Shown: positions 45,437-54,315, counted from the stretch's first letter. The stretch: 64,000 bases of DNA from Acidobacteriota bacterium (GCA_021296515.1 JAGWAH010000004.1:1-64000), one strand, 5' to 3'. Notes: generated by a model not told the origin, from the letters alone. Made by a program: numbers and translations.

Positions 45437-46042
45437 TCATCCGGCCAGCTCCCGGAGGGCCTGCCGGAGCGCCGCCTCGAAATCCCCGGGGCTGCGCTTC
45501 AGGGCCGCTTCGACGGCGCGTTCCGCGGGCTGCCGTTGATAGCCGAGGTTCAGGAGCGCCGAGATCACGTCGCCCCGCAGATCGCGTCCGCCAGCCTCCG
45601 CCGTACCGTCCGCCGCGCCCTCCACGCCGGCCGCGGCGCCGGCCGGCAGCTTGTCCTTCAACTCCAGCGTAATCCGCTCGGCCGTCTTGCGCCCGACGCC
45701 CGGAATGCCGGTCAGGCGCGCGACATCCGCGGTGCGGACGGCCTGCACCAGCGCCGGCGGCTCGATGCCGGACAGCACGGCGAGAGCAAGCCGCGGCCCG
45801 ACGCCGTTGACGCCGATCAGCCGCTCGAACAGGTCGAGCTCGAGACGGGTGGCGAATCCGAACAGCGAGAGCGCCTCCTCGCGAACGTGCGTGTGGATGC
45901 GCAACGCCACCTCCGCCCCCCGATCCCCGACCGCGTAGTAGGTGGACAGCGGGACCTGGACGTCGTAGCCGACGCCGCCGACATCGACCACGATGCGGCC
46001 CGGCCGCTTCTCCGCAAGCGCACCTCGCAGGGTGGCAATCAT
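45437..46042 (-). CDS. ruvA: Holliday junction DNA-binding protein RuvA
   Basis: A 201-residue protein that tetramerises on the four-way junction. N-terminal OB fold (MIATLRGALAEKRPG), two helix-hairpin-helix motifs (IGVNGVGPRLALAVLSG and IPGVGRKTAERITLEL), a flexible Ala/Gly linker and the C-terminal RuvB-binding domain (DVISALLNLGYQ). It starts 14 bases after ruvC. Confidence 0.96.
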   Translation of the reverse strand: MIATLRGALAEKRPGRIVVDVGGVGYDVQVPLSTYYAVGDRGAEVALRIHTHVREEALSLFGFATRLELDLFERLIGVNGVGPRLALAVLSGIEPPALVQAVRTADVARLTGIPGVGRKTAERITLELKDKLPAGAAAGVEGAADGTAEAGGRDLRGDVISALLNLGYQRQPAERAVEAALKRSPGDFEAALRQALRELAG

Positions 46043-46056
46043 GGTCGCCGCTACCG

Positions 46057-46611
46057 TCAGCGCGCTGCGCCGGGTGGACGGTACTGCCGCCAGGAACGAG
46101 GTCTCCCACCGGGTGCCGCCGGTGGACCATCCACTGCGCCCGGCCGGATCGAGTGTGCATGGCAGACCGCGACGGCAAGCGCATCCGTGACGTCGAGGCG
46201 CGACGGCGGCGGCTCCAGCCCGAGGAGCAGGCCCACCATCTGCTGCACCTGCTGCTTCTCCGCCCGCCCGTAGCCGACCACCGCCCGCTTCACCTCGGCC
46301 GGCGCGTACTCGACCACGGGCAGCCCCGCCTCGGAGGCGGCCAGCATGACGACCCCGCGCACATGGCCCAGCTTCAGCGCGCTGCGCGCGTTCCGGGCGT
46401 AGAACAGGTCCTCGATGGCGACCGTCTCGGGGCGATGCTCGGCGATCAGCGCCGCCAGACCGTCGTGGATGGTGCGCAGCTTCTCGGGAAAGGCGCTCTG
46501 GGCCGGCGGGCTCAACGCTCCGCAGGCGAGGATGCGGTGACGACCGCCCGAGGTGTCGATGCAACCGTACCCCGTGTGTGCGGAACCGGGGTCGACCCCG
46601 AAGATTCTCAC
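46057..46611 (-). CDS. ruvC: Holliday junction resolvase RuvC
   Basis: The junction-cutting nuclease, 184 residues. Catalytic acids: D7 in FGVDPGS, the Glu in AIEDLFYARN, and the Asp pair in RLDVTDALAVAVCH. The start is GTG at 46611, overlapping the yebC stop as GTGA. The C-terminal 30 residues (Pro/Arg-rich) are not conserved. The order yebC-ruvC-ruvA-ruvB is common in bacteria. Confidence 0.95.
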   Translation of the reverse strand: MRIFGVDPGSAHTGYGCIDTSGGRHRILACGALSPPAQSAFPEKLRTIHDGLAALIAEHRPETVAIEDLFYARNARSALKLGHVRGVVMLAASEAGLPVVEYAPAEVKRAVVGYGRAEKQQVQQMVGLLLGLEPPPSRLDVTDALAVAVCHAHSIRPGAVDGPPAAPGGRPRSWRQYRPPGAAR

Positions 46612-47345
46612 GCGAGAGAAGCCTCGATCTCCTTGGCGTCGATGTCGAAGTTCGACCAGAGGTGCTGGACGTCGTCCTGATCCTCGAGCACGTCCATCAG
46701 CTTGATCATCTGCTGGGCGGCCTTGCCCTCGACCTTGACCAGATTCTGCGGCAGCATCGCGATCTGCACCGAGATCGGCGAGGCGCCGGCCGCTACGACC
46801 GCCTCGCGGACAGCCTCGAAGGCATCCGGACTGCTGATGATCTCCCAGTTGTCGCCGTCCTCGCGGAAGTCGTCGGCGCCGGCGTCGATGGCCGCGCTCA
46901 TCAGCGTCTCCTCGTCCACGCTGCCCTGCTCCACGACGATGTGGCCGCGCTTCTCGAACATCCACGCCACCGAGTTGGTGGTGCCGAGGTTGCCGTTGTG
47001 CTTCGACAGCAGGTGGCGGATCTCGCCGACGGCGCGGTTGGTGTTGTCGGTCAGGCACTGGATGAGGAGCGCCGCGCCGCCCGGCCCGTAGGCCTCGTAG
47101 GTGACCTCCTCGTACGTGACGCCCGGCTCCTCGCCGGTCCCGCGCCGGATGGCGCGCTTGATGTTGTCGGCCGGCATGTTGGCGGCCTTGGCGTCGGCGA
47201 TCACGGTGCGCAGGCGCGGGTTCATCGACGGGTCGCCGCCTCCGTCGCGCGCGGCCACCGTCAGTTCCTTGATGATGCGGGTGAAGAGCTTGCCGCGCCG
47301 CGCGTCCGCCACGCCTTTCTTTGGAATGTCCGGACATGGCCCCAT
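46608..47345 (-). CDS. yebC: YebC/PmpR family protein with damaged 5' end
   Basis: YebC proteins act as ribosome-associated factors that relieve polyproline stalling and were earlier called transcription regulators. From KKGVADARRGKLFTRII onwards the protein is complete (about 235 residues, ending KEIEASLA). The conserved start MSGHSK is present at 47337 but in another frame: the following W-x-x-I-K-H-K codons are missing and the frame shifts, consistent with a deletion of about 20 bases. An alternative ATG at 47345 with GGAGG ten bases upstream would restore the frame but give the N-terminus MGPCPDIPKK. A real lesion or an assembly error are both possible. Confidence 0.85.
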   Translation of the reverse strand: MGPCPDIPKKGVADARRGKLFTRIIKELTVAARDGGGDPSMNPRLRTVIADAKAANMPADNIKRAIRRGTGEEPGVTYEEVTYEAYGPGGAALLIQCLTDNTNRAVGEIRHLLSKHNGNLGTTNSVAWMFEKRGHIVVEQGSVDEETLMSAAIDAGADDFREDGDNWEIISSPDAFEAVREAVVAAGASPISVQIAMLPQNLVKVEGKAAQQMIKLMDVLEDQDDVQHLWSNFDIDAKEIEASLA

Positions 47346-47421
47346 TATCGCAAAACCTCCGGTCACGGAAAACCACCCGCGGGGTCCGTTCGACCGTTCG
47401 GGAACAGGGCGGCCGGCGGAG

Positions 47422-48207
47422 TCAGATCCGGCGCGCGACGATGATCCAGACCTGGGCGTCGGGCGACCACTCCTCGCCCGCGTAGTCGCCGAGGACCGCG
47501 TCGACGCGGAAGCCCGCCTGCTCGAGCCGCTCGGCAACCTGCGGCACCGTCAACGTGCGGAAGGCGAGCGAGAAGCGGTGCACGGTGCGCCGGCTACCGT
47601 GCCACTCCACGAACTCCTGGTCGAAGACGGTCAGCGCGTGCTCGCGCACTTGGCGCACCGATTCGATCAGCGTGACGCGACGACCGCCGCTCGCCGGCCC
47701 GCGCAGCCCCACCCGGCGGTGATACTCCTGCCAGCGCGGCAGCTCCGGAACGAGGTCGATGCCGAGCGTTCCGCCCCGCGGCAGCACGCCGGCCACCGCC
47801 TCGAGCGTCGCGGCCAGGTCCGCGTCCGACAGCAGCGACTGCAACATGCCGTAGGGCGCCATCACCAGCCGGCAGCGCCAGCGGCGGCGAAACGGCAGGG
47901 CGCGAATGTCGCCGCGCACGATCGCCGACTTCGCGGTCAGGCGGGCCCGGCGGAGACGCGACCGCAGCCGGCGCAGCATCGGGGCGGAGCGGTCGATCCC
48001 GACGAAGCGGGGCGCCACGCGCGCCACCGGCACCGACAGGCGGCCGGTCCCGCAACCGAGCTCAAGCACCGGGCCGTCCGCCCGGCGCGCCAGGTCCGTC
48101 CAGAACCGGACGTCGCGGCGGCCTATCGTGCGCCGGTTCTCCCAGTCGTAGAACGGGGCGTAGACGTCCCAGCCCTGCCAGCCGGCGGCGCCGCTGTCGG
48201 AGGTCAT
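47422..48207 (-). CDS. Class I SAM-dependent methyltransferase
   Basis: A 261-residue methyltransferase of the Methyltransf_25/11 type. YAPFYDWENRRT precedes motif I VLELGCGTGRLSVPVA, then VGIDRSAPMLRRLR (acidic end of strand 2) and GDIRALPF. The C-terminal half has the beta-rich lid seen in YjhP-like or small-molecule methyltransferases. The ATG at 48207 lies 14 bases after TATACT on this strand; the dispersed palindrome at 48238 sits just upstream. Substrate unknown. Confidence 0.8.
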   Translation of the reverse strand: MTSDSGAAGWQGWDVYAPFYDWENRRTIGRRDVRFWTDLARRADGPVLELGCGTGRLSVPVARVAPRFVGIDRSAPMLRRLRSRLRRARLTAKSAIVRGDIRALPFRRRWRCRLVMAPYGMLQSLLSDADLAATLEAVAGVLPRGGTLGIDLVPELPRWQEYHRRVGLRGPASGGRRVTLIESVRQVREHALTVFDQEFVEWHGSRRTVHRFSLAFRTLTVPQVAERLEQAGFRVDAVLGDYAGEEWSPDAQVWIIVARRI

Positions 48208-48221
48208 CGCGGGCGACCCGT

Positions 48222-48227
48222 AGTATA
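48222..48227 (-). promoter_or_regulatory. Putative -10 box of the 47422-48207 methyltransferase
   Basis: TATACT on the minus strand, 14 bases before the ATG, giving a leader of under ten bases. Eleven bases further upstream begins a dispersed palindrome copy, which would cover the -35 region. Confidence 0.4.
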
Positions 48228-48237
48228 AGAACAGGTC

Positions 48238-48273
48238 GGAGTTTGCGCCGCAGGAGTCGCGCCCGCAAACTCC
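48238..48273. repeat. Dispersed imperfect palindrome, copy 4
   Basis: Perfect ten-base arms GGAGTTTGCG and CGCAAACTCC around a 16-base GC-rich centre that itself contains GGAGTC. The sequence has drifted from the other copies (TTTGCG for TCTGCG) on both arms together, i.e. compensatory change. It lies between divergent genes. Confidence 0.7.
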
Positions 48274-48396
48274 CAGGGTCGCGCTCGCGGCCAGAGGAAA
48301 CGGACGATGGTGCTGCTGGTTCGCAATCGGGTGGAGGACGTCGAGCGGTGGAAGCGCGTCCTTCCTCGAGGCGTTCCCGCCGTAATATGGGACCGC

Positions 48397-48930
48397 ATGT
48401 CGCTCATCCCCGCCTGGGCGCCGAACCTGCATCCGCTGGTCGTGCACTTTCCGATCGCGCTGCTGTCTGCGGCAGGCGCCGTCGATCTGGCGGGCCTCCT
48501 GGCGCCGGATCGGAGACCGCTGCGGGACACGGCGACTTGGCTGTACGTCGGGGGCGCGGCAACCGCCGTGTTCACGTACTTCACGGGGTACACCGCGGCG
48601 CAGGCGGCAGCGTTCTCTCCGGAGGTCGGGTCGCTCGTGGACGCGCACGCCGACTGGGCGTTCACGGCGACGTGGCTCTTCGCGTTCTTCGCGTCGCTGC
48701 GGCTCGCGATGTCGTACATTCTCCGGCCGCGGCGGGCACTGCAGATCGGCGCCTTCGCGATTGCGCTGGCCGGACTCGGCGCGCTGGCGCAGACCACGCT
48801 GCTCGGGGCGCGGCTGGTCTTCGAGCAGGGACTCGGGGTGCAGGCGGTGGCCGTCGCGGAATCGGCGGAACGAATGGAAAGAACGCCGGCGCAGCCGGTG
48901 GAAAGAGCGGAAAGAGAGGATCCGGAATGA
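48397..48930 (+). CDS. DUF2231-like membrane protein
   Basis: A 177-residue protein with four predicted helices. It starts with NLHPLVVHFPIALLSAAGAVDL, the HP-x2-VHFPIAL motif typical of DUF2231, and has further His/Asp in DAHADWAF. DUF2231 proteins occur beside cytochromes and dehydrogenases and may take part in membrane electron transfer. The start at 48397 is used; in-frame codons from 48307 are not conserved in look. The stop overlaps the PQQ dehydrogenase ATG (ATGA), so the two are translated together. Confidence 0.78.
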   Translation: MSLIPAWAPNLHPLVVHFPIALLSAAGAVDLAGLLAPDRRPLRDTATWLYVGGAATAVFTYFTGYTAAQAAAFSPEVGSLVDAHADWAFTATWLFAFFASLRLAMSYILRPRRALQIGAFAIALAGLGALAQTTLLGARLVFEQGLGVQAVAVAESAERMERTPAQPVERAEREDPE

Positions 48931-51037
48931 GGTCGCTGCTGACTACTTCGTTCGTCGTGCTGGTTACGTCGTTCGTCACGGCGGCCGGGGCCGGCAACGC
49001 CTTTGCCCAGGAACAGACGTCGGAGGGGCCGTGGCAGACCTACGGCACCGAGAACGGCGAATGGCGCAGCTACGCCGGCGACAGCTCGACCAGATCGACG
49101 CCGGCAACTTCAGCGACCTGGAGATTGCCTGGGAGTGGACGTCGATCGACAACTTCGTCAGCCGCAGCACACCCGGCGGCGGCGAGTGGTCGGCCCCGCT
49201 CGACGTGATCGTCGATTCGCTGGTCGAGGAGACTCCGAACCTCTACCGCAGCAGCCAGCCGCCGAACCCGTCGCGCCTGCAGGTGACGCCGCTGATGATC
49301 GACGGCGTGCTCTACTTCAACACGCCGCTGTCGCAGGGGGTCGCGGTGGACGCGACGACCGGCGAGACGCTGTGGATCTTCAATCCGAAGAGCTACGAGG
49401 AGGGGACCCCGTCGATGAGCGGCCCCTGGACGCAGCGCGGCGTCGCCTACTGGACGGACGGCGCAGGGGACGAGCGCATCTTCTGGGGCACCGGCAACGG
49501 CTACGTGGTCTGCGTGCAGGCAAAGACCGGGCAACCCTGCCCCGACTTCGGCCCCGACGGCAGCGGCATGGTCGACGCGATGGTCGGCATCCCGCGCGTC
49601 GAGCGCGAGGCGCGCGATTACCTCAACGCCCTGCTCTACTCCATCAACTCGCCGCCGATCGTCGTGCGCGACAAGGTGATCCACGGCTCGCAGATCGCCG
49701 ACCGGCGCATCACGCGGGAAGCGCCTCCCGGCTGGGTCCGTGCCTGGGACGTCCGCACCGGCGAGCACGCCTGGGACTTCCACACCGTGCCCAACAGCGC
49801 CGACGAGTTCGGCGTCGACACCTGGCTGAACGATTCGTGGCGCTACTCCGGCAACGCCAACGTCTGGTCGATGCTGGCCGGCGACAACGAGCTGGGTTAC
49901 GTCTACCTGCCGACCGGCACCACCACGAACGACTACTACGGGGCCGACCGGCCGGGCGACAACCTCTTCTCGGAAACCATCATCGCCGTCGACGTGGAGA
50001 CGGGCCAGCGGATGTGGCACTTCCAGGCGGTGCACCACGGGCTGTGGGACTACGACTTCCCCACCCACCCGAACCTGGTCGACGTGGTGGTCGACGGGCG
50101 GCCCGTCAAGGCGCTGGTGCAGGTGAGCAAGCAGGCGTTCGTCTACGCCTTCGACCGGGTGACCGGGGAGCCGATCTGGCCCATCGAGGAGCGGCCGGTG
50201 CCGCAGGCGACGAACATGCCGGGCGAGGTCCCGTCGCCGACGCAGCCGTTCCCGACGAAGCCGGCCCCGTTCGACTACCAGGGGGTCACCATCGACGACC
50301 TGGTCGACTTCACGCCCGAGCTGCGCGAGATGGCCATCGAGGTCGTGAGCAACTACCAGATCGGACCGCTGTTCACGCCGCCCGGACGGCCCATCAACGG
50401 CGGCACGCAGGGCACGCTGATGCGCCCGCCGGACTTCGGCGCGGCCGGCTGGGCCGGCGCCGCGGTGGACCCCGAGACCGGGATGCTCTACATCCCGTCG
50501 CGCAACATCGCCGTCGCCATCCCGCTCTACACGCCCGACCCGGACCTCGGCGCCACCATGCTCTACACGCACGGCGCCCCCGAGGAGCGGCGGCTGCGCC
50601 AGATCCGGCAGGGCCAGTCCTACCAGGCGCGGATGCCGCAGGGACTGCCGCTTCTCAAGCCGCCCTACTCTCGGATTACCGCCATCGACATGAACACCGG
50701 CGAGCACGCCTGGATGGTGCCCCTCGGCAATGGGGACCGCATCCGCAACCACCCGCGGCTGCGCCACCTGAACCTGCCGCCCCTGGGCGACGGCACCATC
50801 GGGGGTCCGCTGCTGACGAAGACCCTGCTGATCAGCACCGTGCCGACCGCCGGCAGCCAGGGCGGGCCCGGTCTCGTGGCCTGGGACAAGCAGACGGGCG
50901 AGATTCGCGGCGCGGTCGACCTGCCCGCCGGCACCATCGGCACGCCGATGACCTACCTGGTCGACGGGCGGCAGTACATCGCGGTCAGCATCGGGGGCGG
51001 CCCGCGGGTCGTGGCCTTCGCGCTGCCGGCGGACTGA
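48927..51037 (+). pseudogene. PQQ-dependent dehydrogenase, frameshifted near its 5' end
   Basis: A periplasmic quinoprotein alcohol or sugar dehydrogenase with an eight-bladed propeller (about 700 residues). Signal peptide (LLTTSFVVLVTSFVTAAGAG...AFAQ), then WQTYGTENGEWRSYAGD in frame 1. At 49083-49085 the frame breaks; LDQIDAGNFSDLEIAWEW and the whole remaining enzyme continue in another frame to 51037. The missing segment (family S-T-K-Y-S-P) suggests a 22-base deletion. Blade motifs such as TGETLWIFNPKSY, WDYDFPTHPNLVDV, FGAAGWAGAAVDPETGMLY and GGPLLTKTLLI are intact. No adjacent disulfide Cys-Cys and no C-terminal haem are seen. The gene is broken as read, unless the deletion is an assembly error. 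Confidence 0.82.
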
Positions 51038-51056
51038 TGGGGCGGACCGAGATTCG

Positions 51057-52736
51057 ATGAACGTCACCAGGCTGCGCCTCGAGAACTTCAAGCGCTTCAC
51101 CGACCTCACCATCGACCTGTCGTCGTGCGCCGGCGCACCGAAGCTGGTGCTGCTGATCGGGGCGAACGGCAGCGGCAAGTCGTCGGTGTTCGACGCGTTC
51201 GAGTATCTGTCCGCGCAGCACAAGGGCGATGCGGCGCCACCTTCGACGCGTTTTTCCGAGGCTTTCTCCGATGCGTTCTATAAGGGTGAGGCGTACGACA
51301 AGTTCTTGAGCTACCTCAAGAAGGACCCGGCCGCAGAGATGTCGGCGGCCTGCGCGTTCGGGGGAGGCTTCGAAGTCCGCCGGTCCAACGGCTCGAGCCC
51401 GACCACGTCACCGACCGGGTGGGACGTGAAGTCGGCGTTCTACGGCCGGAGCTCGTTGCGAACGGTCCCCGAGCTTCGCGCCACGCCCCAATCCGTGGAC
51501 GTGGGGGCCGACCCCGACCGCCCGCGGCGGTTCATCGAGTTCGACACGCGTTTCGATGCCGACGTCGCGCGGATCACGGAGGACCTGCTACGTGATTTTT
51601 GGGGTAAGGACTTCGCCTCCGACGCGATAAAGGCTCGCTTCGTCGAGCCCATCAACGACGCCCTCGCCAGAGTGTTCGGCAACGGTTCCGCCACGGCCCT
51701 GCGGTTGACGCAGATGATCCCGGCGTTGGGTAAGAGGCCCGCCGATATCCGCTTCCGGAAAGGGCAATCGGAGGTCCACTACGACCTGCTCAGCAGCGGC
51801 GAGAAGGAAGTGTTCAACATCCTCCTCAACCTGTTCACCCGCCGCGAGCACTTCCCGAACGCCATCTACTTCATCGACGAGCTCGACGTGCATCTGCGCA
51901 CGCGGCTTCAGCACGCGCTGATCCGGGAAGTGGTCGAGCACTGGATTCCGGACTACTCGCAGCTCTGGACGGCCAGCCACTCGCTCGGCTTCATCGAGTA
52001 CGCCAGCGACGCTGCGGATGCGGCCATCATCGACTTCGACGACCTCGACTTCGACCGCCCGCAGGTGCTGGCGCCGGCGCCGAAATCCCCCGCCATCTTC
52101 GACATCGCGGTGCCCAGGGACTCCGCGTTGAAGGTCTTCCCCAACCAGACGCTGGTCGTCTGCGAGAACCAGGACGCGCTGCTCTACAACGCGATCCAGC
52201 TCCCCGGCCTGTTGTTCGTCGGCGCCAGGGACAAGAACGCCGTCGGGCTGCAGATCAGGACGAACGACGAGTTCCGCGGCCTGATGGATCGCGACTTCCT
52301 CGGGTCGGACGAAATCGAGGAACTGCGCCGCGAGCAGCCGAACCTCTTCGTGCTCGGGTACTACTCCCTCGAGAGCTACGCCTACCATCCCCTGAACCTG
52401 GCGGAGGTGTCGCCGCCCGGATTCGACGAAACGGAATATCGGGGTCTGCTCCAGGCGCGCATGGTGGAAGTTCGTGACCGCCTGCTGATGAACCTGGAAC
52501 GGAGCCGCAACGGCTACGAGGTCCTCAAGACGCTTCCCAGGGAGACGAAGGCGCGTGCGATGGAGGAGATCGCGAAGGCGACGGCGTCCGACGATTTCGA
52601 GACCTTCTACCCGTTCCTCGACATGAAGAATCAGCGCCCCGGCGACTATCTGGGACCGTTCAACCTGCAGCGCCTCGATCTCGCCCGCACCGCCTGGATG
52701 CGGGACACCATCGCCGCCGTCCTCGGCGCCGCGTAG
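51057..52736 (+). CDS. ATPase fused to a TOPRIM/DUF4435-like domain (OLD/PARIS-like)
   Basis: A 559-residue single-chain protein. The N-terminal SMC/RecF-like ATPase has LRLENFKRFTDL, Walker A GANGSGKS at 35-42, a signature-like DLLSSGEKEVFNILLNLF near 245, Walker B AIYFIDELDVHL near 270 and WTASHSLGFIEYA. After residue 360 comes a domain with an acidic group LVVCENQDALLY (E370, D373), then GLMDRDFLG (D411, D413) and YYSLESYAYHPLNL, the pattern of DUF4435/TOPRIM nucleases. This resembles OLD nucleases or a fused PARIS AriA-AriB. It starts 19 bases after the dehydrogenase gene and is followed by toxin-antitoxin remnants. Confidence 0.75.
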   Translation: MNVTRLRLENFKRFTDLTIDLSSCAGAPKLVLLIGANGSGKSSVFDAFEYLSAQHKGDAAPPSTRFSEAFSDAFYKGEAYDKFLSYLKKDPAAEMSAACAFGGGFEVRRSNGSSPTTSPTGWDVKSAFYGRSSLRTVPELRATPQSVDVGADPDRPRRFIEFDTRFDADVARITEDLLRDFWGKDFASDAIKARFVEPINDALARVFGNGSATALRLTQMIPALGKRPADIRFRKGQSEVHYDLLSSGEKEVFNILLNLFTRREHFPNAIYFIDELDVHLRTRLQHALIREVVEHWIPDYSQLWTASHSLGFIEYASDAADAAIIDFDDLDFDRPQVLAPAPKSPAIFDIAVPRDSALKVFPNQTLVVCENQDALLYNAIQLPGLLFVGARDKNAVGLQIRTNDEFRGLMDRDFLGSDEIEELRREQPNLFVLGYYSLESYAYHPLNLAEVSPPGFDETEYRGLLQARMVEVRDRLLMNLERSRNGYEVLKTLPRETKARAMEEIAKATASDDFETFYPFLDMKNQRPGDYLGPFNLQRLDLARTAWMRDTIAAVLGAA

Positions 52737-52837
52737 CCTGTCGGCTGACCGCGACCGGAGGCGTCCACCCTCTCGAACGCTCGCGACAGCTTCGAAGGCT
52801 TCGCGGCACAGGAACGCAGACGGTACGAGGCGGAAGC

Positions 52838-53095
52838 ATGAAGCAGGAATACGATTTCAGCAGCGGGAAACGGGGCGCTCCCGTCGGCACGTCGCGGGGC
52901 AAAGACCCGGACCACTTCACCAACGACAGCGAGTACACCCGGGATCTGATTCGGCGCGATCGGGAGCGGAGCACCGCGTTCGAGGCGCTCCAGGCCGCTG
53001 TGCAGGAAGGTCTCGACAGCGGCCCGAGCGACAAGACGGTGCCGTCCATCATGAAAGAAGTCGAGGCACGGCTGCGCAGCGATGGGCGCCTATAG
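52838..53095 (+). CDS. ParD-like antitoxin
   Basis: An 85-residue protein with the helix SEYTRDLIRRDRERSTAFEALQ, close to the C-terminal toxin-binding helices of ParD/CopG-type antitoxins, followed by LDSGPSDKTVPSIMKEVEARL. The N-terminus (MKQEYDFSSGKRG) does not look like a full ribbon-helix-helix strand, so the DNA-binding part may be altered. It overlaps by 14 bases a short ParE-like fragment. The toxin being broken suggests that the pair is decaying. Confidence 0.7.
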   Translation: MKQEYDFSSGKRGAPVGTSRGKDPDHFTNDSEYTRDLIRRDRERSTAFEALQAAVQEGLDSGPSDKTVPSIMKEVEARLRSDGRL

Positions 53096-53201
53096 ACTCT
53101 CGCGGAAGGCAGCCGCCGACGTCGAGGGCATCTATACCTACACCGGCGTCGCGTCGGCGCAAGCTACCGATTCTGCGCCAGCTCAGGTTTCCGGTTGGTA
53201 G
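53082..53201 (+). pseudogene. ParE toxin fragment
   Basis: Only 39 codons: the N-terminus YRLSRKAAADVEGIYTYT matches the first helix of ParE/RelE-fold toxins, but the normal continuation (F-G-x-x-Q-A, the catalytic-like beta sheet and the arginines) is missing and a stop comes at 53199. Downstream sequence shows no clear remainder in any frame. Its ATG overlaps the antitoxin gene in the usual TA manner. Confidence 0.65.
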
Positions 53202-53327
53202 ACTTGGGTCAGGGCAGCCCTCGATGTCGCCCTGCTTCGATTCGACCGTGTGGCGGTCGCCTTGCTCGCGTTGGGTCCCGACGTGTCCGGTGAGATGACG
53301 GCAAACCGGGGAGAGCGGAGGACGAAA

Positions 53328-53987
53328 ATGCCCCTGATTCCAGTCCTGGCGGCGGCGTCAATCCTGTCGATTTCGGTGCCCGCGGCGGCGCAGGAATGGA
53401 CCGAGTTCGCGAGTCTCGAAGATCGCTTCACGTGCAATTTTCCGGGTCAGCCCGACGTGACGGAGACGACCTGGCTGTCGGAGTTCGGGGCGGAGCTGCC
53501 GGCGCGCGTCTATGCCGCCGAGGTCGGCCCGAGCCGTTACACGGTGACGGTGGCCGACTACAACCACGCCGAGAGGATACTCGTGGAGAAGGCCGGCAAC
53601 TGCCCTCCGGGCGCGGAGAGATGCAGCGGGGGCGGGCTCACCGGCGAGGGGTACTGGCGGCACGACGTGCGAGGCGCCCTCATCTATGCGACCTGGACGT
53701 TTCTGCAGCGGGACGCCCGGGTCACGCACCTGGGCTACAACTTCACGGATCTCGTCGAAGGACACCAGTTGCATCTGACCAACGACGCCGACCGATCCCG
53801 TACGTTCGTGTCGATCTACATGCACGAGAACAAGCTCTACGTCCTGGAGGGCAACGTCCCTGCGGGCTACCCGGAGCCGGCGCTCTTTCAGCAGTCCCTG
53901 GGATGGCTCGACGAGGACGGCATGCGGCTTCGCTATCAGGCGATCTACTCCAACGGATTCCCGGCCCCGCCCCCCGTCGACTACTGA
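53328..53987 (+). CDS. Exported protein of unknown function
   Basis: A 219-residue secreted protein: signal peptide MPLIPVLAAASILSISVPAAAQ, then a beta-rich domain with FTCNFPGQPDVTETTW, ARVYAAEVGPSRYTVTVADY and a C-terminal FQQSLGWLDEDG. Four cysteines are visible (one in FTCNF, one in GNCPPG, one in ERCSGG and the signal has none after cleavage), so disulfides are possible. GGAGG lies seven bases before the ATG. The layout (exported, VTVADYNHAE, FVSIYMHENKLYVLEGNVP) recalls the many small periplasmic proteins of Acidobacteria with no known role. The 3' end overlaps the convergent zinc protein gene by seven bases. Confidence 0.7.
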   Translation: MPLIPVLAAASILSISVPAAAQEWTEFASLEDRFTCNFPGQPDVTETTWLSEFGAELPARVYAAEVGPSRYTVTVADYNHAERILVEKAGNCPPGAERCSGGGLTGEGYWRHDVRGALIYATWTFLQRDARVTHLGYNFTDLVEGHQLHLTNDADRSRTFVSIYMHENKLYVLEGNVPAGYPEPALFQQSLGWLDEDGMRLRYQAIYSNGFPAPPPVDY

Positions 53988-54292
53988 CGCGCGCTCGGAC
54001 CGGACCCTGCCCGAGTCTCCCGCCACAGTCGCAGCGCCGCCGGGAAGTCGCCGGCCGCCAGGGCGGTAAGCGCGAGCGCGGTCAGGGATTCGGGAGACCG
54101 GTGGAGGGCGCAGGCGCGGCCGGCGTGGGCGCGCGCCGCGGCGCGGGCGCCGCGATCGAGCGCGGCGACCGCCTGCCGCCGGTGGCGGGCCGCGGCCCGT
54201 TCAATCGCCAGCACCTGGCCGAGGTCGGTCCGGCAGCGGTGGCAGGACGGCCCCCCGGCATGCCGGGCGCCGCAGGTCGGACAGCGTTCCAC
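53981..54292 (-). CDS. Small zinc-ribbon protein at the end of the Hsp70 operon
   Basis: A 103-residue protein with a rubredoxin-like knuckle pair C4-x2-C7 (CPTCG) and C17-x2-C20 (CHRC), followed by an Ala/Arg-rich helical region (about 28-103) that may form a TPR-like helix pair (LTALALTALAAGDFPAALRLWRE). The start is taken as GTG at 54292 with GGAG upstream; no ATG is available. Codons between it and the DnaK stop (54316) are read through in another frame. Expected to be cotranscribed with the Hsp70 gene. A DnaJ-like zinc finger role is a guess. Confidence 0.6.
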   Translation of the reverse strand: MERCPTCGARHAGGPSCHRCRTDLGQVLAIERAAARHRRQAVAALDRGARAAARAHAGRACALHRSPESLTALALTALAAGDFPAALRLWRETRAGSGPSARQ

Positions 54293-54315
54293 GTCCGCTA
54301 TCTCCAGGTAGTCCG

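Noticed and set aside
49003-51060. Second long frame within the PQQ dehydrogenase gene
   Set aside because: Arg-rich +1 shadow of the real propeller sequence; no domain.
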